Positions 27,326-35,851 of a DNA stretch of 42,937 bases are shown here, one piece after another. The stretch is taken from the NCBI GenBank assembly GCA_013153725.1, contig JAADDY010000024.1, positions 1 to 42,937 on the forward strand, given 5' to 3'. A model generated the notes under the pieces. The model did no database searches and was not told the origin of the DNA. It saw only the letters and a program-made list of their open reading frames with translations. The DNA is from Thermodesulfobacteriota bacterium. GTDB lineage: Bacteria; Desulfobacterota; Thermodesulfobacteria; Thermodesulfobacteriales; Thermodesulfatatoraceae. The position numbers were made by a program, and so were the translations under genes. How positions within the stretch are numbered: position 1 is the first letter of the stretch; every line of letters begins with the position of its first letter.

Positions 27326-28303
27326 ATGTTCAAGTGGTTACGCCGTAAGCAGGAAGAAACAGAAGAAACTCCCAGCACCCAGCCGGAGGAACGACAATCT
27401 CTCTGGGGGAAGTTCCGGGAACGCCTTTCTCGCACCCGTGAAAGGTTGCAAGAGGGGCTGGGAGAGATATTTGTCGTCGAACGCACGGTAGACGAAGCCT
27501 TCTTTGAGGAACTCGAAGAGGCCCTTATCACCGCTGACATCAACATCGACACCCTGAAGGCCCTCCTGGCCCCTTTGAAGGTCAAGGTCCAACAGGGGGA
27601 GCTGCTTAAGACCTCCGCCTTCAAAGAAGCCCTCAAGAAGGAAATGCTCAAAATCCTTTCTCTGGAGCCCCCACCCTTCCCGCCTGAAGCACGGCCAGCC
27701 GCCATCTTCATCGTGGGAGTGAACGGTGTGGGAAAGACCACCTCCATCGCTAAACTGGGCTTTCGGCTCCAGAAGCAGGGGTTTTCCGTGCTTTTTGTGG
27801 CGGCAGATACCTTCCGGGCCGCCGCCATCGAACAGCTTGAATCCTGGGGAAAGCGGCTCGAAATCCCGGTTGTCAAACAACACCCCGGGGCAGATCCGTC
27901 TTCGGTGGTCTTTGAGGGGCTAAAAGCGGCCCAGGCCCGCGGTATCGACGTCGCTCTCGTAGATACCGCGGGCAGGTTGCATACCAAATACAACCTCATG
28001 GAAGAACTAAAAAAGATGGCCCGGGTGGCAGGGAAGGTCCTCCCAGGAGCACCCCACCAGAATCTCCTCGTGATCGATGCCACCACCGGCCAAAACGCCA
28101 TCAACCAGGTCAAGCTCTTCAGTGAGGCCCTGCCCATCTCCGGCCTCATCCTTACCAAGATGGACGGCACCGCCAAAGGCGGCATCGCCCTCACCCTTGC
28201 CCATCTCTTCAAAATACCTATCTGTTTCGTGGGGCTCGGAGAAAAACTCGAAGACCTGGAGCCCTTTGATCCGCAAGCCTTTGTAGAAGCCATTTTGCCT
28301 TAA
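27326..28303 (+). CDS. ftsY: Signal recognition particle receptor FtsY
   Basis: SRP GTPase receptor of 325 residues for co-translational membrane targeting. Short acidic A-domain (residues 6-25), N-domain four-helix bundle (RTVDEAFFEELEEALITADI), then the G domain: Walker A GVNGVGKTT (131-139), the insertion-box region ADTFRAAAIEQLESW, DTAGR, TKMDGTAKGG and the end GLGEKLEDLEPFDPQAFVEAIL. The short A-domain is usual in non-enteric bacteria. An in-frame frame extends back to 27065 through ilvE, but AAGGGA before the ATG at 27326 and the conserved FKWLRRK start fix this site. The adenylate-kinase-like gene starts two bases after the stop. Confidence 0.97.
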   Translation: MFKWLRRKQEETEETPSTQPEERQSLWGKFRERLSRTRERLQEGLGEIFVVERTVDEAFFEELEEALITADINIDTLKALLAPLKVKVQQGELLKTSAFKEALKKEMLKILSLEPPPFPPEARPAAIFIVGVNGVGKTTSIAKLGFRLQKQGFSVLFVAADTFRAAAIEQLESWGKRLEIPVVKQHPGADPSSVVFEGLKAAQARGIDVALVDTAGRLHTKYNLMEELKKMARVAGKVLPGAPHQNLLVIDATTGQNAINQVKLFSEALPISGLILTKMDGTAKGGIALTLAHLFKIPICFVGLGEKLEDLEPFDPQAFVEAILP

Positions 28304-28304
28304 C

Positions 28305-28946
28305 ATGCTGAAAGGGTTGCTACTTCTTGGACCTACAGGAGTTGGTAAAAGCCCATTGGGTGATCTTCTCGAGGAAGTCGGGCTTTACGGAAAGAAGTTC
28401 CTCCATTTCGATTTCGGGAGAGAGCTTCGAGCCGTGGCCCGCGGAGAGATCCGGGACGGGTTTCTCCCATCGGAGAGAATCTTTATCCAGAAGGTCCTCT
28501 CCGAAGGTCTCCTCCTTGAAAACGAACACCTCTACCTCGCTCTCAAGATTCTCAAGGGTTTTTTGCACGCCAGAGGGGCTTCGGGAGATGAAATCCTCAT
28601 CATGAACGGGCTCCCGCGGCACGAAGGACAGGCCCGATACCTCGCCAAGGATCTCCATATTCCCCTGGTCGTGGTGCTTGAGGCCTCTTTCGAAGAAATT
28701 CTCGAACGCATCCACCGGAACGTGGGAGGAGACCGCACCGGAAGAGACGACGATTACATCGAGCTCATTTACAAAAAATGGCTCACTTACAAGGAGCGCA
28801 CGCGCCCCTTGCGCGACTATTACCAGAATCGGGGAGCCAAGATCCTCAAAATCCTGGTAGGCCGCAACACCAAACCCTCGGAAACCCTGGCCCTCTTACG
28901 GGAAGAGCTCCCCAAGGAAGAGTTTGTCCGGCTTTTTGAACTTTGA
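28305..28946 (+). CDS. Adenylate kinase-like P-loop protein
   Basis: A 213-residue P-loop protein of the nucleoside monophosphate kinase fold. Walker A is GPTGVGKSPLG (9-19), where the Pro after GKS is unusual; IMNGLPRHEGQARYLA resembles the adenylate kinase FPRTxxQA region, and RIHRNVGGDRTGRDDDYIELIYKKWLTYKERTRPLRDYY resembles its lid-to-C-terminal part (RxxxDD...). The LID zinc cysteines are absent. Similar small proteins are annotated as adenylate kinase-related; the true substrate is unknown. It is probably co-transcribed with ftsY and may be a second NMP kinase or a regulatory paralogue. Confidence 0.7.
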   Translation: MLKGLLLLGPTGVGKSPLGDLLEEVGLYGKKFLHFDFGRELRAVARGEIRDGFLPSERIFIQKVLSEGLLLENEHLYLALKILKGFLHARGASGDEILIMNGLPRHEGQARYLAKDLHIPLVVVLEASFEEILERIHRNVGGDRTGRDDDYIELIYKKWLTYKERTRPLRDYYQNRGAKILKILVGRNTKPSETLALLREELPKEEFVRLFEL

Positions 28947-29021
28947 TTAGTTAAAAGGTGTTCAAAATTCCTAGCGGATCGCTTAAATTAAAAAGAAAGA
29001 AGAAAATCTGGGAGGTCGGGG

Positions 29022-32000
29022 ATGGAGCAATATTACGTGGGTCTTGACGTGGGTTCCGGTACCGCCAAGGTAGCGGTCCTTTCCCCGGAAAGAGAGGTCC
29101 TTTACCACACCTACCAGAAAACCCACGGCCAGCCGGTGGAAACAGCAGCCCGTATCCTCAAAGAAGTAGAAGAGCGCTTCGGACGAGAAAACCTCGCTGG
29201 CCTCACCTGCACCGGAACCGCCGGAAAATTCATCGCTCAGATCCTTTCGGTGGCCTTTGTAAACGAGGTCATGGCTCACGCCCGCGCCGTGGAGCACTTT
29301 CATCCCGAGGCCAACACCATCATCGATATCGGCGGAGAAGACTCCAAGCTGGTCTTCATCTCCCACGAAGGTGGGAAATTCCGCATCAAGGACTTCGCCC
29401 TCAACACCATGTGTGCCGCGGGTACCGGGGCCTTTCTCGAACAGCAGGCCGCCCGCCTGGGCTACACCATCGAGGAGTTCAGCCGTCTGGCCCTTAAGGC
29501 GGAGAACATTCCCCGCATTGCCGGGCGCTGTACGGTCTTTGCCAAATCCGACATGATCCACCTTCAGCAGGCCGCCGTCCCCGACCACGAAATCATTGCA
29601 GGTCTGTGCTTTGCCATCATCAGAAACCTCAAGAGCAACCTGGCCCGGGGGCGCAAAGTGCTCCCTCCCATCGTCTTTCAGGGAGGGGTGGCAGCAAATC
29701 TCGGAGTGCGCCGGGCCATAAAAGAGGTCTTCCACCTTCGGGAAGACGAGCTCATCATTCCCGAGTACCACTTCATCATGGGGGCCATAGGGGCGGCGCT
29801 TTACGGGCTCGACGGGCGCTTTAAGGCCTCCTACCAGGGTTCCGAGGTCCTTGAAGCCTACCTCAAAGAAAGGACCCGCACGGTAAAGCGCCTGGAAAGG
29901 CTCGGCCCCTACACTCCCCGCCGGATAAAGACCGAAACCTCCTTCCCCAAGGAAGGCCCTCTGCGAATCTATCTCGGGATCGATGTGGGATCGGTGAGCA
30001 CCAAGCTGGTGGCCATAGACGAAGAGGGGCGACTTCTCGCCAAAACCTACGCTCTTCACCACGGAAAACCACTCGAAAGCGTAAAGGAGGGGCTTCTCAC
30101 CCTGCGGGAGAGGCTTCCCAAAAATTTTGAGATCGAAGTCCTGGGAGTGGGCACCACCGGCTCCGGGCGCTATCTCGTGGGTGATTTCGTGGGAGCAGAC
30201 GTCATCCGGAACGAAATCACCGCCCAGGCCAAGGCCGCGGCCTTCCTCGACCCGGAGGTGGACACCATCATCGAAATCGGCGGGCAGGATTCCAAATATA
30301 TCCGGTTGGAGGGTGGAGCCATCGTCGACTTCACCATGAACAAGGCCTGTGCCGCGGGCACGGGTTCGTTCCTGGAAGAACAGGCCGTGCGTCTGAACGT
30401 CCCCATCGAAAAGTTCGGGGAATACGCCCTGGCCTCCGAAGCCCCGGTGGAGATGGGAGAGCGGTGCACGGTCTTCATGCAGTCAGACCTCCTGCATTAC
30501 CAGCAGCAGGGACTCCCCAAAGAAGACCTCATCGCCGGTCTCTGTTACGCCATCGTGCACAACTATCTCAACAAGGTGGTCGAAGGCCGCAAGATAGGCC
30601 AGAAAGTCTTCTACCAGGGCGCCACGGCCTTCAACGCGGGGATCGTGGCAGCCTTTGAGAAGGTTCTGGGCAAGGAGATCACCGTGCCCCCGCACCACGA
30701 AGTAACCGGGGCCCTAGGGGCAGCGCTTCTCGCCCGCGAAGAAAGCAAGGGGGATACCAAGTTCCGGGGCTTTGACCTCTCCCACGTGAGATACGAGATC
30801 TCGACCTTTGAATGCCAGGGATGCCCCAACCAGTGTGAGATACGCAAAGTCTCCATCGAGGGCAATCCACCCTATTTCTACGGCGGCCGCTGCGAAAAGT
30901 ACGAGGTAGAACACCGCAAACCACCGGCCACGCTTCCGAACCTCATCAAGGAGAGAGAAGAAAAGCTCCTGAGCTTCGTAAAAGAAGGCCCTGGCCATCG
31001 TGGCACCATAGGGCTTCCGCGCGCACTTTTTAACTTTGAGAGGCTCCCCTTCTTCGCCACCCTCCTTCAGGAACTGGGTTTCGAAGTGGTCATCTCGGAG
31101 CCCACCAACAAGAAACTTGTAAACGCCGGCTGTGAAGCCGTGGCCGCGGAGACGTGTTTCCCCATCAAGGTGACCCACGGGCACGTCCTCGACCTCTTCA
31201 AAAAGGGAGTCAAGAAAATCTTCGTGCCCTATATCATCGATCTCCCTTCCGACCATCCCAAACTCCAGGTCGGAAAGATCTGCCCTTACGTGCAGAGCAT
31301 CCCTTCGGCTCTGGCGGCCTCCTTCAATTTTGAAAGCTACGGGGCAGAGCTTCTGGCCCCGGTCTTCCACTTTGGTACCGGCGGCAAGGTGCTTGAAAAC
31401 GAAAAGAAAGAACTGGCGAAGATGCTCGGAGTTTCCACAAAGGAAGTGCGAAAAGCCTGGGAGGCTGCGGAAGCGGCCCAGCAGGAATTCGACCGCTGGC
31501 TCAAGGAGCGCGGAAAAGAGGTCCTCTCAGGCCTTGGCGAGGACGAAGTGGCCCTGGTGATCGTGGGGCGCCCCTACAACGCCTGCGATCCGGGAGCAAA
31601 TCTTGCAATTCACAACAAGATCCGGAGCCTTGGGGTGGTAGGTCTTCCGGTGGATATGCTTCCCCTTGCCGAAGTGGAGGATCTCGACGGCCTTGAGGGG
31701 ATGTACTGGCGTTACGGGCAGCGTTTTCTGCTAGCGGCGCATTTCATACGGGAGCACGAAAAGCTCTATCCCATCTTCCTCACCAATTTCTCCTGCGGGC
31801 CGGATTCCTTCATCATCCATTTCTTCGAAGAGCTTCTGGGTGGAAAACCCTACCTTGAGCTCGAAATAGACGAGCACAGTGCCGATGCCGGTGTGGTCAC
31901 CCGGATCGAGGCCTTCCTGGACAGTGTGAGAGGCAAGCGGCTGGCCGGGAAGAAACCCCCCCGGCGTTACCGCCGCAAGGTCAAACCCGAAGACGGCCGC

Positions 32001-33206
32001 ACTCTCTACATCCCCCACATGGCAGACCACGCTTATGCTCTGGCCGCGGCCTTTCGGGCCTGTGGGGTAAACGCCGTGGTACTTCCGGAATCCGACGAAG
32101 AATCGCTAAAACTCGGACGGCGCTACACCTCCGGGAAGGAATGCTACCCCGCTGTCCTCACCACCGGCGACATGCTGAAGATGCTCAAGCAGCCCGGGTT
32201 TGACCCGCAAAAGGCCGCCTTCTTCATGCCTTCCGGGGCTGGTCCCTGCCGTTTCGGCCAGTACAACCGGCTCCACCGCAAGATACTTGACGAGCTGGGC
32301 TATGAAAACGTCCCCATCTATTCTCCCACCCAGGACGTCAAGTTCTATCAGGAGATCGGCATGATCGGAGGCAGTGACTTCGTCCGCCTCTCCTGGCAGG
32401 CCATCGTTTGCGTGGACATCCTCGACAAACTCCTGCGAGAGATAAGGCCCTACGAGGTCCACCCCGGGGAGACGGAAAGGGTCTACCGCCGGGCCCTCGA
32501 AAGGCTCTGCACCGCCATCGAAAGGCGGGAAGACCTCCTCAAGGTGATGCAGGAGATCCGGGAAGACTTCACCCAGATACCCGTGGAAGGTCAGGGTGAA
32601 AAGCCCATCGTGGGCATCGTGGGTGAGATTTACGTGCGAGCCAACCGCTTTGCCAACGAAAACATCGTCAAGGTGCTGGAAGAAATGGGAGCCGAAGTCT
32701 GGCTTCCCACCATCGCGGAGTGGATCTACTACATCAACTTCACCTCCAAACGCTGGGCCAAGAGGCTTCGCAAGCTGCGGGAGCTCACCCGCCTCATCAT
32801 CGAAAACCACGTCCAGGTAAAAGACGAACACAAGTTTGCCTCCCTGGTGAAGGACCTCCTTCGCACCGCGGAAGAACCCCATGTCGACGAAATCATAGGG
32901 TTTGCCAAGCGGTACGTGAGCGAAGAATTCGAGGGCGAGGCCATCCTTTCGGTGGGCAAAAGTCTCGATTATCTCCGCCACGGGGTAAACGGCATCATAA
33001 ACGTCATCCCCTTCACCTGTATGCCCGGTACCGTGGTGACCATGCTCCTCAAGAGGGTAAGAGAGGAAAACGGCCTGGTGCCGGTGCTTACCGTCTCCTG
33101 CGACGGGCAACGTTCCATGGGGACCCGCATGCGCCTTGAAGCATTCATGCACCAGGTCCACGAACACTTCGAGGAAAAGCGCCGGAAACGCCCGGAAGCG
33201 GCTTAG
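29022..33206 (+). CDS. Acyl-CoA dehydratase activase-related giant protein
   Basis: A 1394-residue fused protein. Residues 1-275 and 318-595 are two BcrA/BadF/HgdC ASKHA ATPase domains, each with a phosphate-binding start (GLDVGSGTAK, GIDVGSVSTK) and the CAAGTG[AS]FLEEQA motif that carries the 4Fe-4S bridging Cys (about residues 130 and 443). A cysteine-rich linker follows (ECQGCPNQCEIRKV, about 594-607, with a further Cys at GGRCEKY), then DUF2229 and an HgdB-like dehydratase-component region to the end (VNAGCEAVAAETCFPIKVTHGH). The family is called 'CoA-substrate-specific enzyme activase'; for this long form the physiological reaction is unknown. By analogy it should use ATP to push an electron to a very low potential. 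ATG has GGGAGG upstream. Single-gene, or leading into the CBS gene. Confidence 0.85.
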   Translation: MEQYYVGLDVGSGTAKVAVLSPEREVLYHTYQKTHGQPVETAARILKEVEERFGRENLAGLTCTGTAGKFIAQILSVAFVNEVMAHARAVEHFHPEANTIIDIGGEDSKLVFISHEGGKFRIKDFALNTMCAAGTGAFLEQQAARLGYTIEEFSRLALKAENIPRIAGRCTVFAKSDMIHLQQAAVPDHEIIAGLCFAIIRNLKSNLARGRKVLPPIVFQGGVAANLGVRRAIKEVFHLREDELIIPEYHFIMGAIGAALYGLDGRFKASYQGSEVLEAYLKERTRTVKRLERLGPYTPRRIKTETSFPKEGPLRIYLGIDVGSVSTKLVAIDEEGRLLAKTYALHHGKPLESVKEGLLTLRERLPKNFEIEVLGVGTTGSGRYLVGDFVGADVIRNEITAQAKAAAFLDPEVDTIIEIGGQDSKYIRLEGGAIVDFTMNKACAAGTGSFLEEQAVRLNVPIEKFGEYALASEAPVEMGERCTVFMQSDLLHYQQQGLPKEDLIAGLCYAIVHNYLNKVVEGRKIGQKVFYQGATAFNAGIVAAFEKVLGKEITVPPHHEVTGALGAALLAREESKGDTKFRGFDLSHVRYEISTFECQGCPNQCEIRKVSIEGNPPYFYGGRCEKYEVEHRKPPATLPNLIKEREEKLLSFVKEGPGHRGTIGLPRALFNFERLPFFATLLQELGFEVVISEPTNKKLVNAGCEAVAAETCFPIKVTHGHVLDLFKKGVKKIFVPYIIDLPSDHPKLQVGKICPYVQSIPSALAASFNFESYGAELLAPVFHFGTGGKVLENEKKELAKMLGVSTKEVRKAWEAAEAAQQEFDRWLKERGKEVLSGLGEDEVALVIVGRPYNACDPGANLAIHNKIRSLGVVGLPVDMLPLAEVEDLDGLEGMYWRYGQRFLLAAHFIREHEKLYPIFLTNFSCGPDSFIIHFFEELLGGKPYLELEIDEHSADAGVVTRIEAFLDSVRGKRLAGKKPPRRYRRKVKPEDGRTLYIPHMADHAYALAAAFRACGVNAVVLPESDEESLKLGRRYTSGKECYPAVLTTGDMLKMLKQPGFDPQKAAFFMPSGAGPCRFGQYNRLHRKILDELGYENVPIYSPTQDVKFYQEIGMIGGSDFVRLSWQAIVCVDILDKLLREIRPYEVHPGETERVYRRALERLCTAIERREDLLKVMQEIREDFTQIPVEGQGEKPIVGIVGEIYVRANRFANENIVKVLEEMGAEVWLPTIAEWIYYINFTSKRWAKRLRKLRELTRLIIENHVQVKDEHKFASLVKDLLRTAEEPHVDEIIGFAKRYVSEEFEGEAILSVGKSLDYLRHGVNGIINVIPFTCMPGTVVTMLLKRVREENGLVPVLTVSCDGQRSMGTRMRLEAFMHQVHEHFEEKRRKRPEAA

Positions 33207-33209
33207 TAG

Positions 33210-33237
33210 TTGATGCCCTTTTTGCCAATGCTATACT
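33210..33237 (+). promoter_or_regulatory. Candidate promoter of the CBS/COG1900/larE run
   Basis: TTGATG (33210-33215), 16-base spacer, TATACT (33232-33237). Predicted start about 33244, 20 bases before the TTG start codon, with GAGGTCG between. It begins inside the space just after the activase stop, so the downstream genes can be read separately. Confidence 0.5.
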
Positions 33238-33263
33238 GGGCAAAAAGTTCGTGAGGTCGAGCC

Positions 33264-33863
33264 TTGCGCATCAAGCATTGGATGATCAAAGACGTGGTCA
33301 CCATTTCGCCGGACGCCACGGTAGAAGACGCCATCCAGCTCATGAAGAAACATTCCATCCGGCACCTTCCCGTCACCGAAGAAGACCGGCTCGTGGGCCT
33401 GGTGACGGAAAGCAGCATCAGGCAGTACGCCCTGCCCGCAGTGATGGACAAGCTTCCCATTCGCGAGGTGATGATCATAAATCCCGTTACCATCGACTCG
33501 GAAGCCACCATCGATGAAGCCGCCAAGCTCATCTACCGCTACAAGATTGGTGGTCTCCCCGTCACCCACGAGGGACGTCTCGTGGGCATCATCACCGTGA
33601 CTGATTTGCTCGAAGCCTTTATCGAACTCATGGGCATCCTGCGCTCAAGCTCCCGGATCGACGTGGTGCCAGGGGGCGAAAGCAGCTTCGAGGAAGTGCT
33701 CGACATCATTCGCTCTCACGGTGGGCGCATAATCTCGGTCGGAATGGACGTCCACGCCAGCGGCAAGAAGATCTATTACGTGCGGCTCGAAAAATGCCCG
33801 CTTGAACCCATCGCCGCTGCCCTTGAAATGGCCGGCCATGAAGTAGTCTCGCTCGTAGAATAG
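33264..33863 (+). CDS. CBS-pair protein with ACT-like C-terminus
   Basis: A 199-residue protein with two CBS motifs (residues 3-55: VVTISPDATVEDAIQLMKKHSIRHLPVTEEDRLVGLVTESSI; 70-118: PVTIDSEATIDEAAKLIYRYKIGGLPVTHEGRLVGIITVTDLL), forming an adenosyl-ligand-binding module. The last 70 residues (RIDVVPGGESSFEEVLDIIRSHGGRIISVGMDV) look like an ACT domain. TTG start at 33264. The gene is 9 bases before the COG1900 gene. In some methanogens COG1900 proteins carry CBS domains in the same chain, so this may be the split regulatory half, perhaps sensing S-adenosylmethionine (inference). Confidence 0.85.
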   Translation: MRIKHWMIKDVVTISPDATVEDAIQLMKKHSIRHLPVTEEDRLVGLVTESSIRQYALPAVMDKLPIREVMIINPVTIDSEATIDEAAKLIYRYKIGGLPVTHEGRLVGIITVTDLLEAFIELMGILRSSSRIDVVPGGESSFEEVLDIIRSHGGRIISVGMDVHASGKKIYYVRLEKCPLEPIAAALEMAGHEVVSLVE

Positions 33864-33872
33864 GAGGGCCTC

Positions 33873-35057
33873 ATGGGATACAAAGTTCGCAAGACCATCG
33901 ACGAGATCAACGAAAAGATTCGGCGGGGTGAAGCCGTGGTGGTCACCGCGGAGGAGATGGTAAACATCGTGAAGGAAAACGGGCCAGAAGAGGCCGCGGC
34001 CGAAGTAGACGTGGTCACCACCGGCACCTTCGCTCCCATGTGTTCCTCCGGGGCCTTCATCAACTTTGGCCATTCGGTACCAGCCATTAAGGCCCACCGG
34101 GTATGGCTCAACGGAGTACCGGCTTACGCCGGGATCGCAGCGGTGGACATCTACATCGGTGCCACGGAACCCACCGAAGACGATCCGTTGAACAAAGTCT
34201 ACCCCGGTGAATTCCGCTACGGCGGGGGGCATGTGATTCACGATCTCGTGGCGGGGAAGACCGTGCTTTTGCGGGCCAAATCCTACGGGACCCACTGCTA
34301 CCCCCGCAAGTATCTCGAAAAAGAAGTCACCCTCAAGGACCTTCCCTATGCCCTCCTCTGCAACCCGCGTAACGCCTATCAGAACTACAATTGCGCCATC
34401 AATCTCTCGGACAAGACGATTTACACCTACATGGGAGTCCTGCGCCCGAAAGCCGCCAACGCCAACTATGCCACGGCCGGGCAGCTCTCTCCCCTCTTCA
34501 AGGACCCTTACCTCCGCACCATCGGGGTGGGCACCCGCATCTTCCTCGGGGGCGGAGTAGGCTACGTGGCCTGGGCCGGGACCCAGTGCAACTTCAAGGT
34601 GCCGCGCACGGAAAAGGGGCTCCCCCTGGCTCCAGGGGCCACGCTCATGGTCTATGGGGACCTCAAACAGATGAAACCCGAGTGGCTGGTGGGGGTGAGC
34701 ATCCTGGGTTACGGCTGTTCGCTTGCGGTGGGAGTGGGAGTTCCCATCCCGATTCTGAACGAAGAGATCGCCTCCTTTGCCGGCACCTCGGATGAAGAGA
34801 TCTTCACCCAGGTGGTGGACTACGGCTACGATTATCCCAACGGGATCAAACGCTCCTACGGTACGGTAAGTTACGCCGAACTCAAGAGCGGAAAGATCAG
34901 GGTCCTCGACAAGGAAATTCCCACCGTGCCTCTGTCGAGTTACGTGCGGGCCCGGCAGATCGCCGAAACTCTAAAGAACTGGATCAAAGAGAAGAAATTC
35001 CTGATCTCCGAGCCCCAGGCCGCTTTTCCCGGAACCGAGCTTTATCCCTTTCGTTAG
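33873..35057 (+). CDS. Homocysteine biosynthesis protein (COG1900/DUF39)
   Basis: A 394-residue protein of the COG1900 family, genetically required in Methanosarcina and Desulfovibrio relatives for making homocysteine directly from aspartate semialdehyde and sulfide. Recognisable are the start KVRKTIDEINEKIRRGEAVVVTAEEMVNIVKENGPEEAAAEVDVVTTGTFAPMCSSGAFINFGH, RAKSYGTHCYPRK and VGVSILGYGCSLAVGVGVPIPILNEE. Conserved cysteines (MCSSG, THCYP, LLCNP, GYGCS) are present and could carry sulfur. The usual partner NIL/ferredoxin protein is not in the window. ATG at 33873 has GGAGG upstream; the stop overlaps the LarE-like GTG by one base. Confidence 0.92.
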   Translation: MGYKVRKTIDEINEKIRRGEAVVVTAEEMVNIVKENGPEEAAAEVDVVTTGTFAPMCSSGAFINFGHSVPAIKAHRVWLNGVPAYAGIAAVDIYIGATEPTEDDPLNKVYPGEFRYGGGHVIHDLVAGKTVLLRAKSYGTHCYPRKYLEKEVTLKDLPYALLCNPRNAYQNYNCAINLSDKTIYTYMGVLRPKAANANYATAGQLSPLFKDPYLRTIGVGTRIFLGGGVGYVAWAGTQCNFKVPRTEKGLPLAPGATLMVYGDLKQMKPEWLVGVSILGYGCSLAVGVGVPIPILNEEIASFAGTSDEEIFTQVVDYGYDYPNGIKRSYGTVSYAELKSGKIRVLDKEIPTVPLSSYVRARQIAETLKNWIKEKKFLISEPQAAFPGTELYPFR

Positions 35058-35851
35058 TGGAGCTTGAGGCCAAAACAAAAAGGCTTGCCTCTTTTCTTAA
35101 AAGGCTTCCGGGCCTTACGGTGGCCTTATCCGGGGGGCTTGACAGCAGCGCCCTCCTCATCCTGGCCAAAGAAATCCTCGGGCCGGAAAGGGTTCAGGCC
35201 GTTACCATCTCTTCGGCCATCGTGCCGGAAGGCGACCTCCGCCGGGCAGGTCTCCTGGCCGCAGGGCTCGGGATCGAACACCTCGTAGTCCCCTTTGACC
35301 ACCTGCGCCTTGAGGCCTTCCGCCAAAACCCCCCCGATCGCTGTTACCACTGCAAGAAGGCCATGTTCGCCAAACTGAAGGAGCTTTCGCGCTTTCCCCT
35401 GGCTGACGGCACCCAGGCAGAGGATCTCAAGGAAGACCGCCCCGGGCTCAGAGCACTGGCAGAGCTTGGCATCTTGAGCCCTCTCAAGGAGGCCGGCTTC
35501 AGAAAGGAAGAACTGCGACGAATCGCAAGAAGAGCGGGGCTTGATCATCATCGCCGGGAGGCCTCCCCCTGTCTGGCTACCAGGTTTCCGCCGGGAGAAG
35601 AGATCACCGCGGAAAAGATCGCCCTCGTAGGGGAGGCGGAAGCCTATCTTGCGGCGCAGGGGTGGCGAAAAGTGAGGGTAAGAATCGCCCGCGGCCTGGC
35701 CCTCGTGGAGGTAGCCCGGCAAGATCTCGAAAAGGCCTTTTCCTTTCGCGGGGAGATCAGCGCCTATTTTCGCAAGCTCGGATTCCGCAAGGTCTTCCTT
35801 ACGCTTGAGGGCTACCGCCCGCCACTTCTAACCCCCGACGATCACCCTTAG
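35057..35851 (+). CDS. larE: LarE-like ATP-dependent sulfur transferase
   Basis: PP-loop ATP pyrophosphatase of 264 residues in the LarE family. The PP-loop is SGGLDSS (25-31), and the family signature [27 protein letters not shown] is present. C172 (SPCLATRFP) matches the sulfur-donating or cluster-binding Cys region, and CYHC (96-99) is the conserved CxxC. In lactic acid bacteria LarE makes the nickel-pincer cofactor, but no larB/larC is in the window, and many LarE homologues lie in other sulfur contexts. GTG at 35057 overlaps the COG1900 stop by one base, so sulfur handling for homocysteine formation is a possible role (inference). It overlaps tyrS by 24 bases tail-to-tail. Confidence 0.82.
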   Translation: MELEAKTKRLASFLKRLPGLTVALSGGLDSSALLILAKEILGPERVQAVTISSAIVPEGDLRRAGLLAAGLGIEHLVVPFDHLRLEAFRQNPPDRCYHCKKAMFAKLKELSRFPLADGTQAEDLKEDRPGLRALAELGILSPLKEAGFRKEELRRIARRAGLDHHRREASPCLATRFPPGEEITAEKIALVGEAEAYLAAQGWRKVRVRIARGLALVEVARQDLEKAFSFRGEISAYFRKLGFRKVFLTLEGYRPPLLTPDDHP

